From the NCBI GenBank assembly GCA_035638575.1, contig DASQZT010000132.1, positions 124,001 through 188,000 of the forward strand: a stretch of DNA of 64,000 nt, read 5' to 3'. Source of the stretch: DASQZT01 sp035638575 (lineage in GTDB: Bacteria > Acidobacteriota > Terriglobia > Bryobacterales > Bryobacteraceae). This document shows positions 35,255-42,927 of the stretch, in pieces. How positions within the stretch are numbered: the stretch's first letter is position 1; every line of letters starts with the position of its first letter. The notes below the pieces were generated by a model. The model saw only the letters and a list, made by a program, of their open reading frames with translations, was not told the origin of the DNA and did no database searches. A program made the translations under genes and the position numbers.

Positions 35255-35596
35255 GTGCCCGCTCTCACGGTAATCGCAGGTCCAGTGCGGACCTGCTTCG
35301 CAAAGCCAAATCCCGCGGGTATGAGATCCACCTGATTATTTATTGGATTGGACAGCCCGGAACGATGCATCACACGGATTCGGAATTGAGTGGCGCGGGG
35401 AGGTTATTATATTCCGGATGCCGGCGTGAGGCGGCGATACGCCTGGAGTGCTGCAAATGCCGCGCAAGCACGCCGAACGGCAGATATGGCGAGATTCAAC
35501 GACAATTCCGGCGATGGCGCCCGCCTCATCCTGGTAGCGAAGGCCGGAATCGTCGCGTGGCAGACGAGGCAACTTCCGGAGTGCGTCAGACTGTGA
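35255..35596 (+). pseudogene. Zeta-toxin family kinase, decayed
   Basis: The GTG at 35255 opens PALTVIAGP, the strand before the Walker A loop of zeta toxins, but the loop itself (GKST) and the following ~80-100 residues are gone. A second frame resumes with SADLLRKAKSRGYEIHLIIYWI. A third frame (from about 35369) reads ITRIRN, then TGA (35387-35389) where an Arg codon CGA is expected, then VARGGYYIPDAGVRRRYAWS, FNDNSGDGARLILVA and the normal ending WQTRQLPECVRL. Deletion, frameshift and nonsense mutation are all visible, so no toxin can be made. Zeta toxins phosphorylate UDP-sugars. Confidence 0.8.
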
Positions 35597-35905
35597 ACCG
35601 CGTCCACGACTGCCCGGCCGCTCACCGGGGACTCCACGGGAGCAATCGCAGCTGGAGGCCGACCTGAAGCCGAGCCAACGGAAAACCAGGGGCGTTTGTG
35701 GGGAGTAATTTTGTGCGCGCCTATAGGAAGCGGAGCCAAACAACTGCGTTGCGGCCATGTGACCGTGATTCGCTCGATCGCTAACCGACCTGGGACCAGC
35801 GTCCGTTGGGAATCGCGTGGTCCTCACCAGACGGTTCCTGGGCAGATTGCCTTCGCCGAATTCCGCGACGGTCCAATCATGCAGTAATCTGAATTCTGCA
35901 ACTCT
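35597..35905. other. Intergenic stretch before the modification operon, no gene recognised
   Basis: About 310 bases with short open frames on both strands, none with recognisable protein features or a ribosome site. It separates the zeta remnant from the lower-GC operon and may be insertion-border or decayed sequence. Confidence 0.4.
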
Positions 35906-35934
35906 TTTAAAACTGTCGGTTAGAGTGCTATACT
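35906..35934 (+). promoter_or_regulatory. Candidate promoter of the methyltransferase operon
   Basis: TTTAAA (35906-35911) and TATACT (35929-35934) at 17-bp spacing in an AT-rich patch, about 60 bp before the first conserved codons of the methyltransferase. Confidence 0.45.
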
Positions 35935-35993
35935 CGTTCTTCTTGGGGTTCATGATCGGTCGGATTTTGTGACCAGAAGACGAGGCTGAATCT

Positions 35994-37259
35994 CTGCTGA
36001 AATTACCGGTCGCCGGCGCCGTCCATCCGCAAAAGATTCTCAACGGCGAAGTCCATAACTGGTACCGGATCATCCTCGGCTATTCGGACCACCTCGTCAG
36101 CCATCTGTTGGAACAGTTCGCGGTGAAGGAGGGCGACTGGGTCCTTGACCCATTCTGCGGCAGCGGTACAACGCTTGTGGAATGCCTCAAGAAAGGGATC
36201 AATGCAGTTGGTGTAGATGCCAACCCAGCAAGCTGTTTCGCCGCCAGCGTCAAGTCCGACTGGACCCTTAATGTTGACCGTCTGCGCGGGAACGCCGCTA
36301 AGGCCCGCGCTGGGTACCTGCAGGAGGTTCGGTCCAAGCGGTATCTGGATGACCCGACCTATCGCTACCTCGATTCAACTGGATTCATAGAGCGCGGCTG
36401 GATGAGCCAGAAGCCTCTCCGCAAGGCCCTTGCATTAAAGAGGAGCATCCAATCCTTGCGTATCACCCCTCGCTACAAGAACGCGCTGATGCTCGCCCTC
36501 ATCACGGAAATCACGACGGCTGCATCGAACATCAAGTTCGGCCCTGAGCTCTATTGTGGGCCTGCGAAAGAGAATCACAATGTTCTCGACGGTTTCCTAG
36601 CGCGTGTAGAGACTATAGCATCTGACCTGGGCAGGGTGGCGGGTCTCGCCAGAAGTACTGTTAGCGTCGTTCAAGGAGATTCTCGTGCCTGCGGAGCCAT
36701 ACGCCAAGTCACAAAACACGCCCCTTACGCCGCAGTAATCTCATCACCGCCCTACCCCGCGGAACATGATTACACCCGCAACAGTAGATTGGAGCTTGCC
36801 TTTCTGGACGAAGTTTCAGACATCGAATCGCTACGAGCCATTAAGAAGGCTATGATCCGCTCACATAGCAAGGGCATTTACGTAACGGATTCGGATGGTG
36901 ACGCCGTGGCCGGCAATAATCGCGTGATGGCGGTTGTGAAAGAAATCCAAGGAAAGGTCGAACATAAAGATTATGGATTCGCCCGCTACTATCCAGTTGT
37001 TGCGAAAGAATATTTTGGCGGTATCAAGAAGCATCTCTCGACTATTCCACCTCTTCTAAGGGAGGATGGTGTCTGCGCGTATGTTGTGGGCGACCAATCT
37101 TCCTATCTTGGTGTACATATTCCAACCGCAGAGATCATAAGCGAAATCTCCAATCAAGTGGGCTTCAAAACCGCAACAATAGAGCACTGGCGCAATCGGT
37201 GGTCGACTACAAAGTCGAAGAACATGGAAGAAAATATTCTCATAATGCGCAAGACCTAG
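35994..37259 (+). CDS. Site-specific DNA methyltransferase (amino-methyltransferase, SPPY type)
   Basis: A DNA methyltransferase with AdoMet motif I DPFCGSGTTLVECLKKG (36147 onwards), an acidic motif II (AVGVDANPAS) and catalytic motif IV SPPY (36744-36755), the variant typical of N4-cytosine but also some N6-adenine enzymes. Motif I precedes motif IV. Conserved N-terminal sequence (LPVAGAVHPQKILNGEVHNW) extends back to about 35990, but no ATG, GTG or TTG lies there: the frame has CTG codons at 35994/35997 and a TGA at 35970-35972. A TTG at 36108 would cut off conserved residues. So the start is either CTG or damaged. First gene of a three- or four-gene operon; 3 bp before the GHKL ATPase. 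Confidence 0.8.
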   Translation: MLKLPVAGAVHPQKILNGEVHNWYRIILGYSDHLVSHLLEQFAVKEGDWVLDPFCGSGTTLVECLKKGINAVGVDANPASCFAASVKSDWTLNVDRLRGNAAKARAGYLQEVRSKRYLDDPTYRYLDSTGFIERGWMSQKPLRKALALKRSIQSLRITPRYKNALMLALITEITTAASNIKFGPELYCGPAKENHNVLDGFLARVETIASDLGRVAGLARSTVSVVQGDSRACGAIRQVTKHAPYAAVISSPPYPAEHDYTRNSRLELAFLDEVSDIESLRAIKKAMIRSHSKGIYVTDSDGDAVAGNNRVMAVVKEIQGKVEHKDYGFARYYPVVAKEYFGGIKKHLSTIPPLLREDGVCAYVVGDQSSYLGVHIPTAEIISEISNQVGFKTATIEHWRNRWSTTKSKNMEENILIMRKT

Positions 37260-37262
37260 CCT

Positions 37263-38810
37263 ATGCCCAAGATCAAGGTCCATGAGAAAGCACTCGCCCA
37301 TCTCAGCCGCGGCCTCTATCGAAGCCCGGCCAGCGCTCTCCGGGAACTCGTAAGCAACGCTTGGGACGCTAACGCCGCTACAGTCACAATCAACACCAAT
37401 TATCCGAACTTCTACCAGCTCTCCATTGAAGACGATGGAGACGGGTTTAGCAAGTCGGATTTCGAGCAGCTGATGGAGGGTGGTATCGGCAATAGCCAAA
37501 AGCGACCATCCGAGCTAACGCTCATCAATGATCGTCCGGTCATCGGTCGTTTCGGGATTGGGATGCTTGGCATTGCGCAAATGTGCGGAGCGTTTGTCAT
37601 TACCTCCAAACCGAAGGACAAGTCCCCCGGTTTCCGAGCACGTATCCAGCTATTTGACCGGCTGAAAGAGCGGCTTGACGCCGAGGATCCGGAGGTCGTT
37701 GCGACGCCCGAAGCCAGGGATGCGGCCTATCCCGAAGAAATTTATGCCGGCAACTATGAGTTTGAGCAGTACGATGCTGGGAGCGTCCGCTGCGGCACCC
37801 GGATACTGGCCGATGACCTGCATCCTACGTTCATCAAGACCTTCCAGGTATCTCTTGAGAATTCAAAGCGCGTCCCCACCAGTTGGAGCAAGGCAATCGA
37901 CATAATCTCCTCCAAGCGATCGTTGCAGGAACTCGGTGATTACTGGCGGCTCCTTTGGGAACTCGCCGCAGCGTGTCCGCTGCCATACCTAAGCGCGAAC
38001 GTTCTTCCTGACAACCTCATCACCCAAGATCATAAACGACTGAAGAAATACGGCTTCAATGTCGTAATCGATAACATCGAGCTCGCCAAGCCGGTACGCC
38101 TGCAGAACAACCCTGGCGGCTATACCTCACATCTCATTGAAGAGCAGCGCCAGACTATCTATGGTAGGGATCTGGTGTTTCACGGGTACATAGTCGTCCA
38201 GGAAGGGCTCAATCTCCGCCCGGACGAGTTTCGTGGCATCATGATCCGCATCAAGGATGTTGCGGTCGGGTATTACGATACCTCGATGCTCGACTACCGC
38301 ATAAACGAGGGGCCGCGCAGCCGCTGGTTGACTGGCGAAGTCTACGTTTCCGAGGGGTTGGAAGACGCTCTAAATATCGATCGCGATAGTTTCAATAAGT
38401 TCCATCCTCAATATAAAGCCCTACAATCCTACGTTCACAACATCCTGCAAAAGAAGATCTTTCCTGACGTTTATAAGCAAATAGAGGTACGATCTGGGGC
38501 TCGTGCCGAGTCGAAGGAGCAGGCTCATTCGAAGCATCTCCAACAGGTGCTAAAAACGCATGTCGGCTCACCCGTGAATCTAAAGCAGTCCGCGGCCTCG
38601 GAGGATGAGCCGACCGTTGAAGTCACCGAAACGGCCAAGGGTATTACGCTCAACCTGCCTCCCCAGGAGTCCCTTAAGACCAAGAAGAATCAACGGCCGC
38701 TCGCGCGCGCAATTCTCGCCGTTTTCGAAATGGCGCTGCGGGAAAGCGGCCGGGAGCGACAACGAACCCGTTTCCGAGAACTTCTCCTTGATCTTCTGGA
38801 CAAATGGTAA
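37263..38810 (+). CDS. MORC/MutL-like GHKL ATPase of a modification or defence operon
   Basis: A 515-residue protein with an N-terminal GHKL ATPase domain. The N box is ALRELVSNAWDAN (residues 25-37, Glu28/Asn32/Asp35), G1 IEDDGDGF (55-62) and G2 GRFGIGMLG (95-103), all intact. A second alpha/beta domain (about 200-380; NVVIDNIELAKPVRLQNNPGGY, then VGYYDTSMLDY) follows, as in MORC and Hsp90/MutL transducers, and the C-terminal ~120 residues are charged helix. Prokaryotic MORC/MutL-like ATPases occur beside DNA methyltransferases in restriction-modification-like operons and are thought to clamp or loop DNA on ATP binding. Codon use and GC are lower than the surrounding genome. Confidence 0.8.
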   Translation: MPKIKVHEKALAHLSRGLYRSPASALRELVSNAWDANAATVTINTNYPNFYQLSIEDDGDGFSKSDFEQLMEGGIGNSQKRPSELTLINDRPVIGRFGIGMLGIAQMCGAFVITSKPKDKSPGFRARIQLFDRLKERLDAEDPEVVATPEARDAAYPEEIYAGNYEFEQYDAGSVRCGTRILADDLHPTFIKTFQVSLENSKRVPTSWSKAIDIISSKRSLQELGDYWRLLWELAAACPLPYLSANVLPDNLITQDHKRLKKYGFNVVIDNIELAKPVRLQNNPGGYTSHLIEEQRQTIYGRDLVFHGYIVVQEGLNLRPDEFRGIMIRIKDVAVGYYDTSMLDYRINEGPRSRWLTGEVYVSEGLEDALNIDRDSFNKFHPQYKALQSYVHNILQKKIFPDVYKQIEVRSGARAESKEQAHSKHLQQVLKTHVGSPVNLKQSAASEDEPTVEVTETAKGITLNLPPQESLKTKKNQRPLARAILAVFEMALRESGRERQRTRFRELLLDLLDKW

Positions 38811-38816
38811 AGACGA

Positions 38817-39371
38817 ATGGGAATCTTCAAGTACGAGGATTGTCCTCTGAAACATTTCGTGCGCCTCGAGGGATGGCTCCCCTATGCGCGACGACGCCTC
38901 CGATCCATCCGCGCCAATCGCAAGGCGAGTCAGCAGCGCGGCCTCCGCTACTTCACCTTCTGCGCAGTCGGCGCCATCGATGTCCTGATGCTTGATGTCG
39001 CCAGGATCATTACAAAGAATGATGGACGATTCGATAACGTCGTCTTTTTCGACCGCACCGATGAGCAAATCTTGGAAACGCAACGGCGAATTCCGGGAGC
39101 GATTGGCTTTCCCGGAAAGTTCACACCAATTGTGATTGATGAAGACCCAGTCGCAGACGCCCAAATCGAAGCCGAAGATGCGTTGAGCGAGAAAACCGAC
39201 CAACCGGACGAAAGCCAGATTCGTGAGCGCCAGAGACGACTCGATATCCGGAAAAAGTTCCGGCTTCAGTTTCCCTTCGATGTGATCAACCTCGACCTCG
39301 AGGAATTTCTCTTCAAACAGCGCGACCCATTTCCAGGGCAGGTCGTCAAGGCAAATGCGACGTTTGTTTGA
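38817..39371 (+). CDS. Third component of the modification operon, N-terminal part
   Basis: A 184-residue product following the ATPase by 6 bp. It begins MGIFKYEDCPLKHFVRLEGW and has alternating strands and helices like a Rossmann fold: RYFTFCAVGAIDVLMLDVA, then DNVVFFDRTDEQILE, then PFDVINLDLEEFLF. This resembles AdoMet-methyltransferase-like topology, but no canonical glycine motif is present. Near 39350 the frame ends in ATFV-stop, while the next frame starts 17 bases before that stop with MRRLFEWQRQPL. Removing one A of the AAA at 39354-39356 joins both into a ~385-residue protein. Function unknown. Confidence 0.65.
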   Translation: MGIFKYEDCPLKHFVRLEGWLPYARRRLRSIRANRKASQQRGLRYFTFCAVGAIDVLMLDVARIITKNDGRFDNVVFFDRTDEQILETQRRIPGAIGFPGKFTPIVIDEDPVADAQIEAEDALSEKTDQPDESQIRERQRRLDIRKKFRLQFPFDVINLDLEEFLFKQRDPFPGQVVKANATFV

Positions 39372-39972
39372 ATGGCAGCGGCAGCCGCTGATCCCACTCA
39401 AAGGCCGCAAGGAGCATTTAAACGGGTTCACATTGATGTTCACGACGCAGATAGGGCCGCCCGCAATGCATCCTGACTACCTTCACATGCTACGCCAGTT
39501 TCTTCAGGAGAACATCGAAAAGCAGCCAGTATTGCTGGATTTGCTCGAAGGCAGGTCCGGCTTGCGCGACCTTGGGCGCCTAGAGAGCGAGCGCTTCGAT
39601 CTTTTTTTCAAGTTAGCCGTTCCCAAGGTCATCGCATCCATCCTTCTCGATGAAGACTGGTTTATTGATCCTGACAGCGGCCTGGCAATTTTTCAGTTTG
39701 ATCGCGATTCCCAAGACGGCCCTTACACGCTCTTGCACATGGTCATGGACGTCAAACGGCAGAACCCATCTCGCGACAATCGTGTCTCCCACACGCATCC
39801 GCAAGCCGCCCTAGAAGCATACAGCGCCGTTGTCCGACAGATCTTCGAGGTAGCTGAGAAAGTCGTGGTTCAGGATCAGCTAGACCTTGATCAGATTAAC
39901 AGGAGCCTAGAAACCATTCGGGCACGAAGGCGGACTTATTGTCCCGACGAGCCGCAGACCGCCGCCCCATAA
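39355..39972 (+). CDS. Third component of the modification operon, C-terminal part
   Basis: A 205-residue product starting at an ATG that overlaps the previous gene by 17 bp. It starts inside what looks like a continuous fold (MRRLFEWQRQPLIPLKGRKE, then HLNGFTLMFTTQIGPP), so it is more likely the second half of a frameshifted gene than an independent one, although translational coupling is possible. The rest is acidic and helical (FLQENIEKQPVLLDLLEGRS, then LAVPKVIASILLDEDWFI) and contains a His-rich turn (SHTHPQAALEAY). No nuclease motif could be identified. Confidence 0.6.
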   Translation: MRRLFEWQRQPLIPLKGRKEHLNGFTLMFTTQIGPPAMHPDYLHMLRQFLQENIEKQPVLLDLLEGRSGLRDLGRLESERFDLFFKLAVPKVIASILLDEDWFIDPDSGLAIFQFDRDSQDGPYTLLHMVMDVKRQNPSRDNRVSHTHPQAALEAYSAVVRQIFEVAEKVVVQDQLDLDQINRSLETIRARRRTYCPDEPQTAAP

Positions 39973-40318
39973 AAGGAGGTCCGATACATGGGTGAGCCCA
40001 TGGCCGGGTTCGCGCTTTAACGATTTTGAGGGCTCGCGCCGTCAAGCGCTCGCACATTGAGTCGACTGATGAGCAGGACGTGGGATCTATTCTGATCGGG
40101 GCAGGTGTCCCTGATGGAAGTCTCAGCGTCCCACGCGGCTTCTGGATTAGTCCCCGCAAGTCCGCTTGGCGACCGTAACGGGCCGAGTCGGGGGAAGCAG
40201 ACGATAATGCCCGATCCGTAGATGCCTCGCCAGCCGACGCCAGCCAGACCCGGTCTGAGCGACAAGGTCCTGCTACGAACGCGTCCTTCATCTCGCGTCA
40301 GCCGAACCGCATCACCCC
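39973..40318. other. Post-operon stretch with a strong ribosome site and no surviving gene
   Basis: AAAAGGAGG (39970-39978) is followed by an ATG at 39987, but the frame stops after ten codons (40017-40019). In a shifted frame an uninterrupted translation continues (TILRARAVKRSHIESTDEQD, then VPRGFWISPRKSAWRP) to a stop near 40180. This looks like the 5' end of a fourth operon gene lost by frameshift or truncation; the family was not recognised. Nothing else is seen up to 40318. Confidence 0.35.
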
Positions 40319-41431
40319 TTACTTCAATTCGCTCACGTCGTATCTCAGGTCGCGGTCGAGCGTCATCTCGACGGACGTGCCCTTGGGCAGCACCAGGTTG
40401 CGGTCTCGCGTCAGGAGCACCGCGCCGAGCCCGGCGCCGGCGCCAATGCCGGCGCCACCCATGGGGTGGCCCGCCGCGCTCCCCGCGATCACGCCGCCCG
40501 TGGTGCCGATGCCGACGCCCTCGGCGATGGTGCGGACGTCCGTTTTGGGGCCGTCGCTCGTAATCTTGCCCTCTTTGTCATCCACCTGGCCGGCGCCTTC
40601 GGCGGACGACAGCCTGGATCGAAACTCGCGCGTTACGCCGTTGGGCAGCATGATCGAATCGAACCGGATGTACAACTCGCCTTTGCCCGAGGAACGGCCC
40701 GGTTGCTTCACCTTGGTCAACGTCCCCGTCACCGAGCTGCCGCCAGGTATGACGATTCGGCCGTCGACGCCCACGGGAACACTCGTCTGGAGGTAAATGC
40801 GATTGCCTTCGCGCGAATGCTTGGTATCCAGGCTGTTCAGCAGGGTGAGCAGGATCCGGGTGCCCGCACGGACGGTGACATTCGAACCGGGGCCGGGCGC
40901 CGGCTGGCCTTCCGGAGGCGTGGGCTCCAGCCGCCGGGAGAGTGCCGGCAGTTCCGGTTGGGCGCCTTCCCTCCGGTACACCAGGGTGCCCTCGAATTCC
41001 GCCGTGCCGCGGACGACCTGGCGGGTGATGGTCAGGGCCGAGTGATCCTGGGACAATCTCCAGCGGTCCATGACGGTGTATCGGGCCGGTCCGGAGACCA
41101 GCGTGTTGATCAGCATCGCGTCGCCTTCCCATTTCGCGACGCTGTTCATGGACTCGCCGCGTATGCGGTACCGGGTCTCGCTGCCGTTCAGCTTATAGGT
41201 CCACTGGGACACGGTTCCATTGGCGGCCGTGGAGGAGCACTGAATGCCGGCATCCCCCTCCTGCACGATGGTGAGCCGCTCGTCCGGTTGCGCCGGCAAG
41301 GCGCGCAGGTTGCTGCCGTCCGGGTCGAGAACCCACTTGCCGGAGAAATCGCGGTCGGCATTGGCCGCACCGAGCGGCGCGACGCCGATGATCAGGATGG
41401 CAAGGATCAGGAAACGGGTTGCATGGCGCAT
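40319..41431 (-). CDS. Secreted protein with TrbI/VirB10-like C-terminal domain
   Basis: A 370-residue protein with a Sec signal peptide (MRHATRFLILAILIIGVAPL). The first part (about 28-155) is a lipocalin-like beta domain typical of acidobacterial secreted proteins (RDFSGKWVLDPDGS). After a Pro-rich linker the second part (about 180-365) resembles the TrbI/VirB10 periplasmic beta-barrel: VRAGTRILLTLLNSLDTKHS, then VIPGGSSVTGTL, a glycine-zipper insert (GGVIAGSAAGHPMGGAGIGA) and the ending LVLPKGTSVEMTL. No secretion-system gene is nearby, so a conjugation role is unlikely. GGAGG precedes the ATG. Confidence 0.75.
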   Translation of the reverse strand: MRHATRFLILAILIIGVAPLGAANADRDFSGKWVLDPDGSNLRALPAQPDERLTIVQEGDAGIQCSSTAANGTVSQWTYKLNGSETRYRIRGESMNSVAKWEGDAMLINTLVSGPARYTVMDRWRLSQDHSALTITRQVVRGTAEFEGTLVYRREGAQPELPALSRRLEPTPPEGQPAPGPGSNVTVRAGTRILLTLLNSLDTKHSREGNRIYLQTSVPVGVDGRIVIPGGSSVTGTLTKVKQPGRSSGKGELYIRFDSIMLPNGVTREFRSRLSSAEGAGQVDDKEGKITSDGPKTDVRTIAEGVGIGTTGGVIAGSAAGHPMGGAGIGAGAGLGAVLLTRDRNLVLPKGTSVEMTLDRDLRYDVSELK

Positions 41432-41509
41432 GAAATCCTCCGTCCCGCCCAGAACCTCATGTTACCCCACGGACAGCAGCCCGGGAGAGCGCCCGCGCGG
41501 GTGGCCGGG

Positions 41510-42208
41510 TTATGACGCCTTGGTGGCGCCGCGGCGCAGCCGCTGGCACACAGCCACCAACGCATGCACCAGCGGTGTGCCCGCGTGCAACTCGGGCTGG
41601 AAGAGCGTGGCGACATAGAACGGATGGCCTTCCAATTCCACGGCGCGGACTTCGTCCTGGTCGTCCACCGCGGTCACCATCAGGCCTCGGCCTTGCAGCA
41701 ACCGCCGGTACCTCTCGTTGAGCCCGAAGCTGCAGTGGTATTGCTCCATCGCTTCCGGGGAGCCATACGCTCTGCGGAGAATCGAGCCGGGGGTGAACCG
41801 GACGCGCGCCTGCAAGCCAAGCAGCCCGCTCACCAAAGGCGAGATGAGCGGCGCCGCGGCTTTGGGGTTGGTCTTCTGATGGTCCGCGTCGGCCAGCCCC
41901 AGCACGTTGCGCGCGAACTCGATCAGCGCGTACTGGAATCCCGCGGATGTGCCCAGAAACGGCGTTCCGGTGGTGCGGGCGTGCCGGATGGCCTGAATGG
42001 CGCCGGCGGCGCTGCGGTACGGCATTCCGGGCACGCACCACAAACCGTCGAACCCCGCCAGCGGCTCGCCTTTGCCGATGGAATCCGTGGGGACCCAGAC
42101 GGCCTCCGCTCCTTCCGAAGCCGCTGCCAGGGCCTCGGGAATCGCGTGGTGGGACTTTTGTTGTGGGTTGAAATCTCCGATCAACCCGATTCGGATGGCT
42201 GAGTGCAT
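41510..42208 (-). CDS. CTP-synthase C-terminal-like glutamine amidotransferase homologue lacking the catalytic Cys
   Basis: A 232-residue class-I glutaminase fold. It aligns with the C-terminal half of PyrG (IEFARNVLGL against IEYARNVCGL in the pyrG of this window), but the nucleophile position is Ser88 (TCC codon, FLGTSAGF) instead of Cys, and the CQFHPE motif is LFQPEL, losing the catalytic His. This is the family annotated as CTP synthase C-terminal-region-related (seleno)protein, in which the position may be Cys, Sec or other. Glutaminase activity is therefore doubtful here. Confidence 0.8.
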   Translation of the reverse strand: MHSAIRIGLIGDFNPQQKSHHAIPEALAAASEGAEAVWVPTDSIGKGEPLAGFDGLWCVPGMPYRSAAGAIQAIRHARTTGTPFLGTSAGFQYALIEFARNVLGLADADHQKTNPKAAAPLISPLVSGLLGLQARVRFTPGSILRRAYGSPEAMEQYHCSFGLNERYRRLLQGRGLMVTAVDDQDEVRAVELEGHPFYVATLFQPELHAGTPLVHALVAVCQRLRRGATKAS

Positions 42209-42270
42209 GAGGGGTATTCTGCCACAACACCCGCGCCCGGCGCCACCCGGCGAACACCTAAACTGAGAGC

Positions 42271-42909
42271 ATGGACTTTCAGCTCGATCCGGTGGAAGTG
42301 CGGGTACTCGGGTCTCTCATGGAAAAAGAGGTTGCCACGCCGGAGTACTACCCGCTCTCGTTGAACGCGCTGGTGAACGCGTGCAACCAGAAATCGAACC
42401 GCGAGCCGGCAGTTTCCTACGACGACGAAACGGTGGAAAACGCGCTGGCCAGTCTTCGCGAGAAGGGCCTTGCGCTGCGGATCACCGGCCGCGACGTCCG
42501 CGTTCCGAAGCACTCGCAGCGCTTCACCGAGAAGTTCAACCTGGGAAGGCGCGAGGCCGCGGTGATGTGCGTGCTGATGCTCCGCGGGCCGCAGACCGTG
42601 GGGGAAATCCGCGGCCGCACCGAGCGCCTGTTCACCTTCGACGATCTGGAGGCGGTGGAAAGCACGCTGCATCGCCTGGCCGAAATCGAGTTCGTGAAGC
42701 AACTGGCGCGGCAGGCCGGATTCAAGGAGCCGCGCTTCGCGCACCTGCTCTCGGGTGACGTCGAGGTGGCCGAAGAGGCGCGCGCCGCACCCATTAGCCC
42801 CGCCGGCGAGCCCATGCGGCCCTCCGACCGCGAGCGCATCGCCGCCCTGGAGGCGGTGTTATCCGAGTTGAGACGCGAATTCGAGGAGTTCCGGAAGAAG
42901 TTCGAGTAG
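42271..42909 (+). CDS. YceH-family (DUF480) protein
   Basis: A 212-residue protein with two winged-helix-like repeats: DPVEVRVLGSLMEKEVATPE, LSLNALVNACNQKSNREPAV (first) and GRREAAVMCVLMLRGPQTVG, IRGRTERLFTFDDLEAVEST (second), plus a short coiled coil at the C-terminus (ERIAALEAVLSELRREFEEF). These are the hallmarks of the DUF480/YceH family, whose function remains undefined. It is divergent from the amidotransferase-like gene, and its last codons are 18 bp from the convergent response-regulator gene. Confidence 0.88.
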   Translation: MDFQLDPVEVRVLGSLMEKEVATPEYYPLSLNALVNACNQKSNREPAVSYDDETVENALASLREKGLALRITGRDVRVPKHSQRFTEKFNLGRREAAVMCVLMLRGPQTVGEIRGRTERLFTFDDLEAVESTLHRLAEIEFVKQLARQAGFKEPRFAHLLSGDVEVAEEARAAPISPAGEPMRPSDRERIAALEAVLSELRREFEEFRKKFE

Positions 42910-42927
42910 CGCTCGCGCTCGCCGGCC

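Noticed and set aside
41510..42208. Selenocysteine codon in the amidotransferase-like gene
   Set aside because: The nucleophile position is TCC (Ser), not TGA, so this is not a selenoprotein.
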